Positions 18,281 through 27,840 of a stretch of 64,000 nt of DNA are shown here, piece by piece. This stretch comes from Thalassospira xianhensis MCCC 1A02616. Its GTDB lineage: Bacteria > Pseudomonadota > Alphaproteobacteria > Rhodospirillales > Thalassospiraceae. A model generated the notes under the pieces. The model saw nothing but the letters and a program-made list of their open reading frames with translations, did no database searches and had not been told where the DNA came from. Location of the stretch: contig NZ_JPWA01000008.1 of NCBI RefSeq assembly GCF_003326475.1, positions 1-64,000 on the forward strand. The letters are read 5' to 3'. The position numbers and the translations under genes were made by a program. The stretch's first letter is position 1. Each line of letters starts with the position of its first letter.

Positions 18281-18442
18281 CTACTGCACTTGGTTTTCAA
18301 GGGTGGACTTAAGGAACTGCTCTCGCAACCGGCCGCGGTCGATGTAAGCAACGATTTCGGCGGAGAGAGAAGCGCTAAAGCGATCCCAGATCTGATCTGG
18401 TGTCAAATCTGCTCCATAATCGATGTTTCGGCGCTTGCTCAT
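18281..18442 (-). CDS. Unknown small protein, 53 aa
   Basis: ATG 18442 gives a compact protein (MSKRRNIDYGADLTP...) ending in a long amphipathic helix (IVAYIDRGRLREQFLKSTLE). TTAGG lies about 9 bases upstream. A longer frame to 18532 begins in sequence of poor coding quality. The basic N-terminus and single helix could suit a small DNA-binding or accessory protein, but no family is recognised. It ends directly before the AAGGAAWW array. Confidence 0.5.
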   Translation of the reverse strand: MSKRRNIDYGADLTPDQIWDRFSASLSAEIVAYIDRGRLREQFLKSTLENQVQ

Positions 18443-18608
18443 AGTCGTCAACCTAATCCGGTTTTCTTCATTCAGATTGTGAATTTTTTTGCTTGATGAA
18501 TCTTGATTAGGAGCAAACTTGGCAAGTGACAAAAGAAAACGACCACCAGTCGGCGGTCATTTTTTCGAATGTACGAAAGGTCCACTCAAAGAGGGACAGA
18601 CTGGTTTA

Positions 18609-19472
18609 TCATCCTTGGCGAAATGAGGTGTCGGCGCCATCTTCGGGGCTATCATCTGAGCCAAGAAGCTCTCGCAATTCGTCATCTCGCATGGCTTGCA
18701 GCTGTATCTTCCGATCCTCAAAGCGTTTGAGAATTGGCTCCATTTCCTCGTCACGCTGGGCCCGGGCAACATCCATCGATGAAAGGTATTCTTCGTCACT
18801 CTTACGGATGGCGTCGTATTGTGCACGGGTTACGTCAGATGCCAGAATTTTATCCTTGGCAACATAGTATTTGTCGCGAGAGCCTTCCACAAAACTGGTG
18901 GTCATGTACTCGTCAGGTCTTCTCTGGACCTCTTCAATCACCTGAACATAATATCGAGCTTCAGTTTCTCTGATAATCTGGCAGAGCTCTCCAGCTCGAC
19001 GGCTTTTATTTTCTATCGTGCCAGAGTGATATGAGCCGCGCGTTGCTGCCTTGACAATCACGAGACGCTCGTGGCCATAAGCACTTTCATCCTGCGCATA
19101 CAGCGTATCCAAGCGGCCCTTCTGCTCCGCCAGGAACTTCTGCCCTTCTTTCGTAATGCCAAGGACCGACGTATTCATTGATTTCGGAATCACGGTTCCG
19201 TGGGCGTCATTATATCTGTCGAGATTTAATGATTTAAGAAACCCTCGGTTGGTCAATCCTTCAATCACCGAATGCGAGACAGTGATCGCGCGGTCATGAA
19301 CAGAGAGCTCTCTGTTCTTCCTTCTGGCTTCGTAGTTTGCAAACCCGATGGATTTTGGTTCCAATGCCACCGAATTTGAATTGCTCATCCCATAGTGGTA
19401 GCGCCGAACGAGCAGGTCGTTCCGGCTAAGAAATGCCAGAACCTTTAAAGCTACATCAGAAACGTTCGTCAT
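18609..19472 (-). CDS. Unknown protein with a helical N-domain and a coiled-coil acidic tail
   Basis: The 287-residue product has an N-terminal half with possible winged-helix character (SHSVIEGLTNRGFLKSLNLD, then VLGITKEGQKFLAEQ) and a C-terminal third that is highly charged and helical (MDVARAQRDEEMEPILKRF, then DDELRELLGSDDSPEDG), likely a coiled coil with a flexible end. There is no signal peptide. ATG 19472 has GGA upstream. It lies just downstream of the prim-pol gene on the same strand (79-base gap), so it may belong with replication. Identity unknown. Confidence 0.65.
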   Translation of the reverse strand: MTNVSDVALKVLAFLSRNDLLVRRYHYGMSNSNSVALEPKSIGFANYEARRKNRELSVHDRAITVSHSVIEGLTNRGFLKSLNLDRYNDAHGTVIPKSMNTSVLGITKEGQKFLAEQKGRLDTLYAQDESAYGHERLVIVKAATRGSYHSGTIENKSRRAGELCQIIRETEARYYVQVIEEVQRRPDEYMTTSFVEGSRDKYYVAKDKILASDVTRAQYDAIRKSDEEYLSSMDVARAQRDEEMEPILKRFEDRKIQLQAMRDDELRELLGSDDSPEDGADTSFRQG

Positions 19473-19551
19473 CTGTTATTTTCCAATTGCCGCCACACAC
19501 ACCTTAATAGTTGTCGGGCACCATGCAAGCGACAAGTGAGGAGACCCACTG

Positions 19552-22500
19552 TCATGCGACATCGGCGGCGGTTGGCAACTCGTCGTTGGTCATCGCAGAC
19601 ATGTGTTCATAGGTGCTGTAGTCGCCACCTTCCGTGATATCCACAGGCGCATCCGCCAAAACCGGAGACACCCGGTCGTCGGCAGCACCAGATTTGCTTT
19701 TCCAATAGTCCCGGATTGCGAGCATCGCATCCATCTCTGGCAACGATACGTGACGGGTGGAACTGGAAACCTTCACGGGGAACCGCTTTACGGAGAACTT
19801 TTCTTCAATGTCACCAGGAGAGCTCAGCAGTATTTCTCCCATTTCGGAGAAGCGCTCGTCCGCTTTTGCAATCCGGACTTCCTTCGCACCAATACGGAGC
19901 TCGACCTTGTCAGCTTCGCGCGGCCGTGCAAGGGTTTGGTCTGTTTGCTCCATAACCGTGCCAAACACTTCTTCATCGGTCATTTGCCGGTAAATCTCGA
20001 TAAAATGCTCCAAGCCGTTTGCTTTGTGTCCCATCACGAAAGCAAATGCCTCACTTGAAGGTGACTTTGCAAACCTGAACCTGATTTTGGCATACCCACG
20101 GGTAAATCGCCCATTGGTCTCACCAGTATCACAATCAAACCCAAGTTTTGACATGGCCACTTTAACCGCCTCTTCAGATGGGAAGAGGTCCGGGCATGCA
20201 GTCGCGATCAATTTTGGTTCAAGTATGCCGCCAACACGTCTTGCGGCATCCCATACCGCCGTGGGGCCAAACAGCAGGTCATCAATGTGGACAAGCTCAT
20301 CGACAATGAGATCCTCAGGAATGACCGAAGACAGGGCAAACCAGACTGGTGTCCGCCCTTCGCGATAAACCGGACGCAGTCGTCCCACGAACTGATTGAG
20401 CTCTTCTTCCCGATATTGCTTTTGAATCATGCGCCCCCAACGGCCGGGCACCATCGGCACGGGAATGGAAGCAATGTAGCCTGAACGGAGACGCAGCCGC
20501 TGGTCACCCATCGGAAGCCGCAGAGGTTGTTCTGGGTTGGCGGGGTCCATTCCCGTGCCGAGCCGGTCAAAAGGCGCTTCCGGTGCGACGTCGTCATAAG
20601 TGAGTGCCGCCACCAAACCATCAATCGAACGCACTGGCACTTCCATCCGGCCGACAGAAAACGCTGCACTGTGGAATTTGAACATATCTAGCCCGCGCAT
20701 TGCCCCAAAATGGCACCAGTCAACGTTATCTGGTGCCACCCAACCATTGTTAATCACTTCCCGCAAAACAATACTGGTGCCAGCCACAACGCGCCCGTCA
20801 CCATAAAGAGACGATACGGTGGTCAGTGCCTGACGGACATTTGATAGATTCTTCGCGGCAGAGAACCGTTCAAATTCCGAAGATGAAGGAGACGCAATCA
20901 AAGAAGAGTTGGAGAACGTCTGATTGACAATCCCGACCACCTTTACGTTCAGTGACTTCCCAATGTCATCAACAACCCGATGGACTACGATATCCTCTTC
21001 TGGCAAGCACCAGATTTTGGCAATAATGGGTGGTGCCGCAGAGGCATCAAGCAGAAGCATTGGGACCCCAAGCCAGTTAGGCTTCGAACGCCACGATATT
21101 CGGATAACTTCGGTCGTTCCGCCATTGACAGACTGATCGGTCAGAAGCTGAATTCGAACATCAATAGCCCCACAGGCCTTGTTCGGAAGGGTTTTCAGGT
21201 GCGCCAGCCGACTTTCCTTTCTGAGGCGCTCATCCATGTCGAATTCGCCAGTGAAAGTCTCAAGCTCACGTTCAAGTTTTTGGATGCCGGTTCTCTTGAG
21301 GTTGTCAAACTGTAAAGCCTCAAGCCGTTCTTCGATAATCTTCCAAAACCGCCATTCCTCGCGCACATCTTTACCCGTTGGTTGTGCACACAGTTCTTTG
21401 ACTTCGTCCAATGTCATGGCCGGAGACAGGTTTGCATCTTTTTGGATGGCGGAACTACAAACACGGATTGCGCTTTTTACAAGCGACGGCCCCGGGAAAC
21501 TGTTCCCGGTCATCCCGCGAAAGTTCAGAAGAGCTTCTGCGGGGCAGTCCCCGGCTCGAATGGCGTCCAGAGCAATTCCAGCAGCTTGGTCACGCTCCGC
21601 CATAAGATCTTCTGGCATCACCCCGGACGCTTTCTCTTTCTTCGTGAGTCTAGGAAGTTTCCGGGGGATGGACAGACTCATGGCGCTAAACGTCGCGGTG
21701 TGCAGGAACAGATGATGAATGCGTTCGTCAGCAACAACCGCACGCACATGTTCAAGCTCTTCCGGAATGGTCAGCGAAAGGAAACTGTGCGGCAAGAAAA
21801 CAACATGCACATTATTGATTTCCTGCCGCTGTCGAATAGCTGGGCAACTTCCATAATGGTCGCAATACATGTCAGCAATTGTGCCGTCTTCTTCTTTCAC
21901 CGATGACTTGCAAAAACCGGCTGTTCCGATTCCTGCGGACATTGCCATTTCAACCTTTTCCTCCATCGCGCAACCCGCTTTGATTTTGCCGGAATAGGTC
22001 ATTGTTTTCAGGCCGCAATTTATTGCGTCCCGGCGCAGTTCCGCGATTTTGCCGTCGAGTTCGTCCTCTGCGATTAACTGAAGGTCGACTGCCTTCTTCC
22101 GCAGCTCATCATCTGAGAGGTTGGGGTCCAATCCCAGTACCTGGGCTCGGTGACGCAACTCATCGATGTTGTGGTAAGTGGGCAGCAGGAAAACGACGGG
22201 CGCACGGCCCTCCCGCTCATCACCGGTGTTTCTATCGATCCACTTGAACGTCTCGTAAGTTCTTGGGTCGGCTGCAATAAAGCGGATGCCAAGACTGGTC
22301 TTCCCCGCACCCGTGGGCGCAATCAGAATATGGATGCGAGGCTTCCTCTTATCCCCATATGCGATAAAATCGTTCTTTGTTTCATGTCCATAGACATCAC
22401 AAAAGAAGGACGTGAAAGATTCCTCAAGCCTCTTGCGAATGCCAACCGTAATTTCGGTACGGTCCTGGGGGAGGTTTAAATCGTCGAAGGTTTCAGGTGT

Positions 22501-23850
22501 TTCAATGCCACCCTTGAGAAGTTTACGTACACCTGGCTTGTTCGGCTTCAGGAAGTCGAACTCTGGATCTTGCGCAGGCGCTTCATCCGCGTTTGTCGAG
22601 TGGCTTTCTACTTCGGCCGGGACAATTTCGGTCGGTAAAGATTTTTTGCCCACAGGCGCCGTTTCATTTCGAGCTGAATTGACTTGTCGTGGCTTCGGCA
22701 TCTGGAATGAGCGATTGTCACTCGCACGGTTATTGCTAGTATCTTCTGCGCGAAGAGCAATCCTGCCACTCAGTACCTTTTCGACCAGTCGAATCACCTT
22801 GTCTCGCGCTTCGTGCCGCAAGTTCGACAGTCTCCAGCGCCCACTGAGTTCGGCAGTTCTCTCAAATTGCTCGACAACGGCAATCGCGGCCGATTGCTTG
22901 AAGTCATCCAGCTCTGCGTCACCTGTATCCTTGGCCTTCTGAAGGGCAGGTAAATTGCCGGTAATCATGCGATAGACCAGATGGGACAGATAGGCCTCAC
23001 GTCCATCAGAAACCAAGCCCTCGCTATTCTCCACCCATGCCGAGCCGCCTGCTGCCAATGCCAGATTGGGGACGTGCATTTTTGTGGTTTCATCCCACTG
23101 CCAAGTCGCCCCTTCTGCATTAAACGATGCCCCGCGGTGGAAGCGCCACTTGGCATCGATGGCTTCCAGGAAGGTCTGGACGGTGGCCTCACTGACGGCG
23201 GGAAGGTCTTGTGGCCCCAGAACCAATGGGGATTGGTCAAGCCATTTGAAATAAGAGCCAGTGACGTGGTGACGACCATGAAATGTGATCAGTTTGCCTG
23301 CGCTTAGAATTTCCAGGCCCTGGTCACTCTTGTTCGCGTTACCGTCATCGGAAATGTCTGCAAAGTGACGGGAGATGCTCGGGATTCTTTCTGAGGCATC
23401 TTTCTGGCGGTAAATCAGAGCAATCTTAGGCGAACGTCCTTCACGGCGCAGCGGGGTATACCCAAGAATTTCGTCGGCAATCGCTGTTATTTCCCGCGAC
23501 ATTGCTTCATCTGTAACGTCAATGTCGATAGCAAAGGTGTTGCCGCTGGCGGGCCCGAAAACGCACGCTACGTTGAGGGTGGCGCAATGCGAACACCAAA
23601 GCGCCAAAGAAGCGCTATCTGGCAGCTTGTTCGCCAGGTCGTGCTTTTCTGCCCACTTGATGGTTTCTCCGTTAACTTTACCGGGGCGACGGCCAACACC
23701 GTACTGTGGGAAGACCGACCATCCGTTGGCAACCATTAGCGGCGCAGTTGCTCCAAATATGCTTTCGGATGGTGCGTATAGGAACTCCATCTCGGAAGCA
23801 TCTTGTTGCTGTGCGCTTGGGCTGTCGTCAGGGGTGATGCTGTCTGCCAC
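19552..23850 (-). CDS. Bifunctional primase-polymerase fused to a P-loop ATPase
   Basis: The about 1,432-residue product has an N-terminal prim-pol domain: GWSVFPQYGVGRRPGK (about residue 43-58), the metal-binding AIDID (about 107-111) and FHGRHHVTGSYFKW. A proline/serine-rich linker (about 370-440) follows, then a P-loop module with Walker A APTGAGKT (about 513-520) and an acidic VVADERIHH (about 705). Such fusions prime and help unwind replicons of plasmids and phages, so this is the best candidate for the element's replication protein. The start is uncertain: GTG 23850 has GGAG 6 bases upstream, an in-frame TTG lies 12 bases earlier and ATG 23790 is also possible. Cysteines in CGLKTMTYSG...CAMEE and MYCDHYGSC could bind zinc or an iron-sulphur cluster. 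Confidence 0.75.
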   Translation of the reverse strand: MADSITPDDSPSAQQQDASEMEFLYAPSESIFGATAPLMVANGWSVFPQYGVGRRPGKVNGETIKWAEKHDLANKLPDSASLALWCSHCATLNVACVFGPASGNTFAIDIDVTDEAMSREITAIADEILGYTPLRREGRSPKIALIYRQKDASERIPSISRHFADISDDGNANKSDQGLEILSAGKLITFHGRHHVTGSYFKWLDQSPLVLGPQDLPAVSEATVQTFLEAIDAKWRFHRGASFNAEGATWQWDETTKMHVPNLALAAGGSAWVENSEGLVSDGREAYLSHLVYRMITGNLPALQKAKDTGDAELDDFKQSAAIAVVEQFERTAELSGRWRLSNLRHEARDKVIRLVEKVLSGRIALRAEDTSNNRASDNRSFQMPKPRQVNSARNETAPVGKKSLPTEIVPAEVESHSTNADEAPAQDPEFDFLKPNKPGVRKLLKGGIETPETFDDLNLPQDRTEITVGIRKRLEESFTSFFCDVYGHETKNDFIAYGDKRKPRIHILIAPTGAGKTSLGIRFIAADPRTYETFKWIDRNTGDEREGRAPVVFLLPTYHNIDELRHRAQVLGLDPNLSDDELRKKAVDLQLIAEDELDGKIAELRRDAINCGLKTMTYSGKIKAGCAMEEKVEMAMSAGIGTAGFCKSSVKEEDGTIADMYCDHYGSCPAIRQRQEINNVHVVFLPHSFLSLTIPEELEHVRAVVADERIHHLFLHTATFSAMSLSIPRKLPRLTKKEKASGVMPEDLMAERDQAAGIALDAIRAGDCPAEALLNFRGMTGNSFPGPSLVKSAIRVCSSAIQKDANLSPAMTLDEVKELCAQPTGKDVREEWRFWKIIEERLEALQFDNLKRTGIQKLERELETFTGEFDMDERLRKESRLAHLKTLPNKACGAIDVRIQLLTDQSVNGGTTEVIRISWRSKPNWLGVPMLLLDASAAPPIIAKIWCLPEEDIVVHRVVDDIGKSLNVKVVGIVNQTFSNSSLIASPSSSEFERFSAAKNLSNVRQALTTVSSLYGDGRVVAGTSIVLREVINNGWVAPDNVDWCHFGAMRGLDMFKFHSAAFSVGRMEVPVRSIDGLVAALTYDDVAPEAPFDRLGTGMDPANPEQPLRLPMGDQRLRLRSGYIASIPVPMVPGRWGRMIQKQYREEELNQFVGRLRPVYREGRTPVWFALSSVIPEDLIVDELVHIDDLLFGPTAVWDAARRVGGILEPKLIATACPDLFPSEEAVKVAMSKLGFDCDTGETNGRFTRGYAKIRFRFAKSPSSEAFAFVMGHKANGLEHFIEIYRQMTDEEVFGTVMEQTDQTLARPREADKVELRIGAKEVRIAKADERFSEMGEILLSSPGDIEEKFSVKRFPVKVSSSTRHVSLPEMDAMLAIRDYWKSKSGAADDRVSPVLADAPVDITEGGDYSTYEHMSAMTNDELPTAADVA

Positions 23851-24000
23851 GAGGGACTCCAAGTTTCTCTTTTCTTGATTGCCGGGGATATTATCACACT
23901 CAAGTTTTGCTTCAAGGAAAGAATAAATAGATTTTTTCCATAGAATTAAAAAGAAAAAGGCACCTACTGGCGCCTGATTCCTTTAATCGATATATCGGTG

Positions 24001-24639
24001 TCATCCCATGCGTTGGGAAGGTGCTTCGAGGGCCGCAAGGTTATCAAACTGCGTGTCGTCATGATAGCTGACAATCTTCCAGGAACCATCCCTTTGCAAG
24101 CAAGCAGTTCCGTAGGCTTCTTCTGTCTTTCCGCCAATCGATACGGTCTGATGATATTCCCGGCACTGATTGTTTTCCCGGTCGACCCCTTCCCTTACCG
24201 GTGTAATCGAACCCTGTGCTCCTGTGTCGGGGTTCTTCCAGGTGACAGTGTGATGCAGTGGCGCGGAGTGTGCCTTCGTCTCGGCGCGGGCCATAACTGC
24301 CCGGTCCGCATTATCAAGGCTCGCCCCAATCGAGTTCCCCAAGAAAGCACCGCCAAGCGTGCCGAGAGCAACCCCGACGAGCTGACCGTTCCCTTTTCCG
24401 AATTGCGCACCAATTATTGCGCCACCAATTGCGCCTAATCCTGTGCCGATATACTCCTTCTGCCTGCTGAGATCCATGTTCGAGCAAGCAGCCAGTGAAA
24501 CCATCCCTCCGATCCCTGCGATGCGAAGAACGCCTCGCATTTTGTCCAGGAGTGGCGTGCTTTGCTTACGCATTCCAGTCGACTCACAGTGGTTATGTCT
24601 GCCAAGAAGGATTGCGGCTCTTTCAAAAAGTGTTGTCAT
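24001..24639 (-). CDS. Glycine-zipper lipoprotein (17 kDa antigen / RT0821-Lpp0805-like)
   Basis: The protein has a lipobox (SLAAC) and a glycine-zipper double-span (GTGLGAIGGAIIGAQFGKG, then LGTLGGAFLGNSIG). A beta-rich C-terminal domain (TVTWKNPDTGAQGSITPV, then CREYHQTVSIGGKTEEAYG) ends in DGSWKIV. This matches the surface-antigen family of alphaproteobacteria and Legionella, anchored in the outer membrane. ATG 24639 has AGAGGA 8 bases upstream, but gives an unusually long stretch before the lipobox; ATG 24573 would give a normal signal length without a good ribosome site. Its role here is unknown; surface exclusion or envelope anchoring of the transfer apparatus are possibilities. Confidence 0.75.
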   Translation of the reverse strand: MTTLFERAAILLGRHNHCESTGMRKQSTPLLDKMRGVLRIAGIGGMVSLAACSNMDLSRQKEYIGTGLGAIGGAIIGAQFGKGNGQLVGVALGTLGGAFLGNSIGASLDNADRAVMARAETKAHSAPLHHTVTWKNPDTGAQGSITPVREGVDRENNQCREYHQTVSIGGKTEEAYGTACLQRDGSWKIVSYHDDTQFDNLAALEAPSQRMG

Positions 24640-24694
24640 ATTCGAGTTCCTCTCTCTTTTCGACAACCCTGGGAAGGGCTTCGATTCTCGATTT

Positions 24695-24970
24695 TCAGTT
24701 ATGCATCAATGGAAGTTCGGCTAACGCGATAGATTGATCGCCCTCTATTCGCGCCCAAATCACGCTTTGATAAGGCGTGAGAGCATTGGTCATCCCAAAG
24801 GAAACCGTTCCGCAGTCGATGGCTCGAACTTTACCAATCCCCACAGATGCATTGATTTTCCCGGTTTTATGGTCAAGCACCAATTTTGTCGCCGCATCCA
24901 GACTGCGATCGCTATAAGCCGCCAAGACCCCACATTGAGGGTCGACCGCAAATTCGATTGTTGCATCCAT
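24695..24970 (-). CDS. Unknown small protein, 91 aa
   Basis: ATG 24970 follows AAGGTG by 7 bases and starts MDATIEFAVDPQCGVLAAY. The product looks like a compact beta-rich domain (LVLDHKTGKINASVGIG, then VIWARIEGDQSIALAELPL). No family is recognised. Its leader on the minus strand contains an exact tandem repeat of 24 bases. It is followed by the lipoprotein gene on the same strand (55-base gap). Confidence 0.6.
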   Translation of the reverse strand: MDATIEFAVDPQCGVLAAYSDRSLDAATKLVLDHKTGKINASVGIGKVRAIDCGTVSFGMTNALTPYQSVIWARIEGDQSIALAELPLMHN

Positions 24971-24982
24971 TCTAGACACCTT

Positions 24983-25030
24983 ATTTACTTGTGACAGCAC
25001 ATCATAATTTACTTGTGACAGCACATCATA
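24983..25030. repeat. Exact tandem duplication of a 24-bp unit
   Basis: The unit at 24983-25006 is repeated without change at 25007-25030; its core reads ACTTGTGACAGCACATCATA. It lies in the leader of the minus-strand gene starting at 24970, between two divergent genes. A TATGAT at the start of the unit (minus strand) could be a -10 element. It may be an operator pair or a recent slippage duplication. Confidence 0.7.
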
Positions 25031-25073
25031 TTTTGCTTAATTCATGCAAGAAACAAGCAATTTATCTTATATG

Positions 25074-25102
25074 TTGACAAGGACATTTTGAGCAGTTCAT
25101 AT
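25074..25102 (+). promoter_or_regulatory. Promoter of the gene at 25134
   Basis: TTGACA (25074-25079) is followed after 17 bases by TCATAT (25097-25102). This is a good -35 match with a moderate -10. Transcription would start near 25109, about 25 bases before the ATG at 25134. Confidence 0.55.
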
Positions 25103-25133
25103 TGTCGCTTGTCCATATGTGTGACAAATTCGG

Positions 25134-25898
25134 ATGTTAGGTTTTCCGACGGTGTCTATGCTATTCAGAACGCCACTTTTCAATCTTTCCGCGCCAAAAG
25201 TGAGTGGCGCTGGCTTTGGCGCGCCCCCCCTTCAGGCGGCTGCAACGCCGGTACCGGCGGAGGACGACGACCCTGATTTCTCGCCGCCCGGATTTAGCGC
25301 AATTGATATCGACAGCTTTCGACCGGCGAGAGTGGATACCAGTGTTTGGGGTGAAGTGTTTCCCGGCGATGCTCGGGAAGTTCGCCGGAGAGCTGGCAGG
25401 CTGTTTTTGAGCGGTCTATCGCCGGATGAAGCGGTGCTGACAGCACAAACTTCCATTGTTGATGAGGCATGGCGCAATAGTACTCTTGCCTCAGAGTACC
25501 TTGACTTCATTTCCTGCTTTCCACGCACCAAGAATAGTGTGTCGCGAACGGCAGTCTTGGCCGCCAGTAGCATTTTCGAGACCGCAGTCAGGTGTGGCGA
25601 TATTCTAAAGCTCCCAGACGACAAGTTTTCTCGAGAGGCGTTTATCCGCAGAGGCTGGCACGCGAAACCCGGACACTGTTTGGTTTGTGGAACCGCATGC
25701 AGTAACGGTGACCCCGTATTTCAGGGCGATGGCATCCACAAAAGCTGCCAACACCTAATGGCAAGCATTGGCCCGCATTATGGAAAATTGGTTCGGGCAC
25801 ACTTGCAGTCCCGATACGTGCCTATTCCATTTTCGGCATGCGATAAAGAACAGGGCCACCCGGTTGATCCGGATGACCCGTCGACTTGGGAATATTAG
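25134..25898 (+). CDS. Unknown protein with a C-terminal Cys-rich motif
   Basis: The product (254 aa from ATG 25134, or 246 aa from ATG 25158) has a proline/alanine-rich start, a helical middle and a C-terminal region with C-x2-C-x3-C (HCLVCGTACSNGD) followed by GDGIHKSCQHL. That spacing could bind one zinc ion. The predicted transcript start leaves only about 25 bases before ATG 25134, so either start is possible. No signal peptide. Function unknown. It converges on recJ with a 9-base gap. Confidence 0.6.
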   Translation: MLGFPTVSMLFRTPLFNLSAPKVSGAGFGAPPLQAAATPVPAEDDDPDFSPPGFSAIDIDSFRPARVDTSVWGEVFPGDAREVRRRAGRLFLSGLSPDEAVLTAQTSIVDEAWRNSTLASEYLDFISCFPRTKNSVSRTAVLAASSIFETAVRCGDILKLPDDKFSREAFIRRGWHAKPGHCLVCGTACSNGDPVFQGDGIHKSCQHLMASIGPHYGKLVRAHLQSRYVPIPFSACDKEQGHPVDPDDPSTWEY

Positions 25899-25907
25899 GG
25901 AACGGCT

Positions 25908-27665
25908 TCAGGATGAAGCTGTGGCTTTCCCGCCAATCATGACATCAGTAGGTACCAATTGCACGCTGGTGACGCCGTTATAGGTGTTCGGGCTAACGTG
26001 TCCCATCATGTCAGCAAAGTTCCCCTCTGCATTGCAAATCGCTTCCCCAAGGGGCGTTCCTACCGCATAAAACAGGATGAATTTTACGCGCGCGCTGCCA
26101 TCGGGTAGAACAAGGAAACCAGAGATGTGCGCTTCCTTGAGTATCCTGACGTTCTGAATGATACCGTCGACAATGGCAATTCGGGGCTTTTCGTTGCCCA
26201 TGCCGAATGGGGCCATATATTCAAACCCCTCGACCACATCCAAGGACAGGTCTCGGATGCTCCACGCAACGTCGACGGTCGCGGGCGGTCGCTCGCATCC
26301 CTCTGCGGCCTCATTCATGTGACGCACAAATGCGTCCAACATGCCTGGCTGGAGAGTGAGACCACCAGCAGCTGCGTGCCCTCCACCTTTTAGCAGCAAC
26401 CCCTTCTCTACGGCCGACATAAAAGCCTGGCCAATATTGAAACCGCCGACCGCCCTGCCCGACCCTTTGCCCCCGGCGCCAATAACCACGGCACTTCGGT
26501 CAAACTGGTCAAGAATTCTTGAAGCCACCAAACCGACGACGCCAGGATGCCATTCTTCATTGTGGACGACGATGACATCGGAAAGTTCTGTCTTACTCAG
26601 TGAGTCAATACATGCATCCGTCATCGCAGTTTGCATGTCTTTCCTCTCGTTATTCAGAGCGACCAGTCGTTCTGCAATGGACTTGGCTTCATCAATGTCG
26701 TCGGTTGAAAGCAGTTGTGACCCTTGGCGTGTGTCGGAGATACGTCCTCCAGCATTTATGCAAGGGCCAAAGACAAACCCACATGTTTTTGCGGAGAACT
26801 CTGTCTCCTGTCGAGCGTCGGATAAAGCCTGAATTCCGGGGATTGAGCTCATTCGGGTAAGGCCCAAAGTGACAAATGCTCTGTTGAGCCCAACGAGTGG
26901 AACAAGGTCTGCAACCGTCCCTAGTGCTGTTAACCCCATAAGGTTTTGAAGCACCGGTTCGCTTACCCCACGCTCATCGAAGAAGTTTTCTGCACGCAAG
27001 TACCGGTTTACTGAAACAAGAAACATCATTGCCAAACCGGCAGTGCAGAGATAGCTCAGAGTGCCATCATCTTCAGATCGCTTGGGGTTAACAATGACGG
27101 CAGGAGGCAGAATCCCATCAGATGGTGGCTCGTGATGGTCCAAAACAATAACATCCATACCGAGTTCGACTGCGCGCTCGATGGGCCCGAAAGCGGTGGT
27201 TCCACTGTCGACAATCATCAGTAAGCGTGCGCCCTGCTCATACAGGCTTTCAACTGCCGGAATGTTGGGGCCATAACCTTCAGTTAGTCGCTGTGGAATA
27301 TGGAAGATCGCATCCGTCGTGCCAATGAGCCGCAGGTATCGAAGCAACGTGGCCGTCGAAGTAGCCCCGTCAACATCATAGTCTCCAAGGATAGCAATCC
27401 TTCGCCCAGAAGATACCGCTTCGCAAAACAGTTTGGTCGCCTGGTCCATTCCTGTCATGGAACTGGGGTTTGGCATCAGATTACGTAGTGATGGTTCAAA
27501 ATAGGCTGACATATCTGTAAATCCCCGGCGGGCCACAATATCCACAACCGACGGATGAACCAACGCACCGCTCGGAAGGCTATATGCATTGACGGGCACG
27601 TTTGCAGGAGATCGAACCTGCCACTTTCGACCGCGCGCGGAAACAGAGGCGCAAAAAACCGACAT
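25908..27665 (-). CDS. recJ: RecJ-type single-strand DNA exonuclease
   Basis: The 585-residue product carries the DHH phosphoesterase motifs: GDYDVDG (residues 94-100), DSGTT (153-157) and LDHHEP (175-180). It also has the DHHA1-type GGGHAAAGG and the HNEEWHPGVVG motif. The length fits bacterial RecJ (550-600). RecJ degrades single-stranded DNA 5' to 3' and works with RecQ in the RecF pathway; a recQ gene lies at 42261 of the same window. ATG 27665 has no strong ribosome site. An inverted repeat overlaps its predicted -10. Chromosomes normally carry their own recJ, so this is an element-borne copy. Confidence 0.9.
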   Translation of the reverse strand: MSVFCASVSARGRKWQVRSPANVPVNAYSLPSGALVHPSVVDIVARRGFTDMSAYFEPSLRNLMPNPSSMTGMDQATKLFCEAVSSGRRIAILGDYDVDGATSTATLLRYLRLIGTTDAIFHIPQRLTEGYGPNIPAVESLYEQGARLLMIVDSGTTAFGPIERAVELGMDVIVLDHHEPPSDGILPPAVIVNPKRSEDDGTLSYLCTAGLAMMFLVSVNRYLRAENFFDERGVSEPVLQNLMGLTALGTVADLVPLVGLNRAFVTLGLTRMSSIPGIQALSDARQETEFSAKTCGFVFGPCINAGGRISDTRQGSQLLSTDDIDEAKSIAERLVALNNERKDMQTAMTDACIDSLSKTELSDVIVVHNEEWHPGVVGLVASRILDQFDRSAVVIGAGGKGSGRAVGGFNIGQAFMSAVEKGLLLKGGGHAAAGGLTLQPGMLDAFVRHMNEAAEGCERPPATVDVAWSIRDLSLDVVEGFEYMAPFGMGNEKPRIAIVDGIIQNVRILKEAHISGFLVLPDGSARVKFILFYAVGTPLGEAICNAEGNFADMMGHVSPNTYNGVTSVQLVPTDVMIGGKATASS

Positions 27666-27680
27666 TCGGAGAACTTTCGC

Positions 27681-27746
27681 TTAGCATGAAGGACATACCG
27701 ATGCTAAACGATAACCGATATTTGTCAACATTCTACTTTTCCTTTG
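27681..27746 (-). promoter_or_regulatory. recJ promoter with inverted repeat and TTTTCCTT word
   Basis: On the minus strand TTGACA (27728-27723) and TAGCAT (27706-27701) are 16 bases apart. TTAGCAT (27681-27687) and ATGCTAA (27701-27707) form a perfect 7-bp inverted repeat overlapping the -10, typical of a repressor site. One copy of the recurring word (TTTTCCTT at 27737-27744) lies just upstream of the -35. Confidence 0.5.
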
Positions 27747-27840
27747 AACTCTTTCTCATCCAGAGCCAAAAGTGAGTGCCCGCGCTTGAAAGTGTGATAT
27801 ACGGATATTCACAAATCGCGACCAACTGGATTAAGTATTG

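Noticed and set aside
21179-21715. A 178-codon plus-strand frame
   Set aside because: Antisense to the prim-pol/ATPase gene, Ser/Arg-rich composition typical of a shadow frame.
25192-27780. The 14-base word GCCAAAAGTGAGTG occurs at about 25192 and 27767
   Set aside because: A single exact 14-base match between two places in 64 kb is expected by chance, and one copy is inside a coding region; not enough for iterons.
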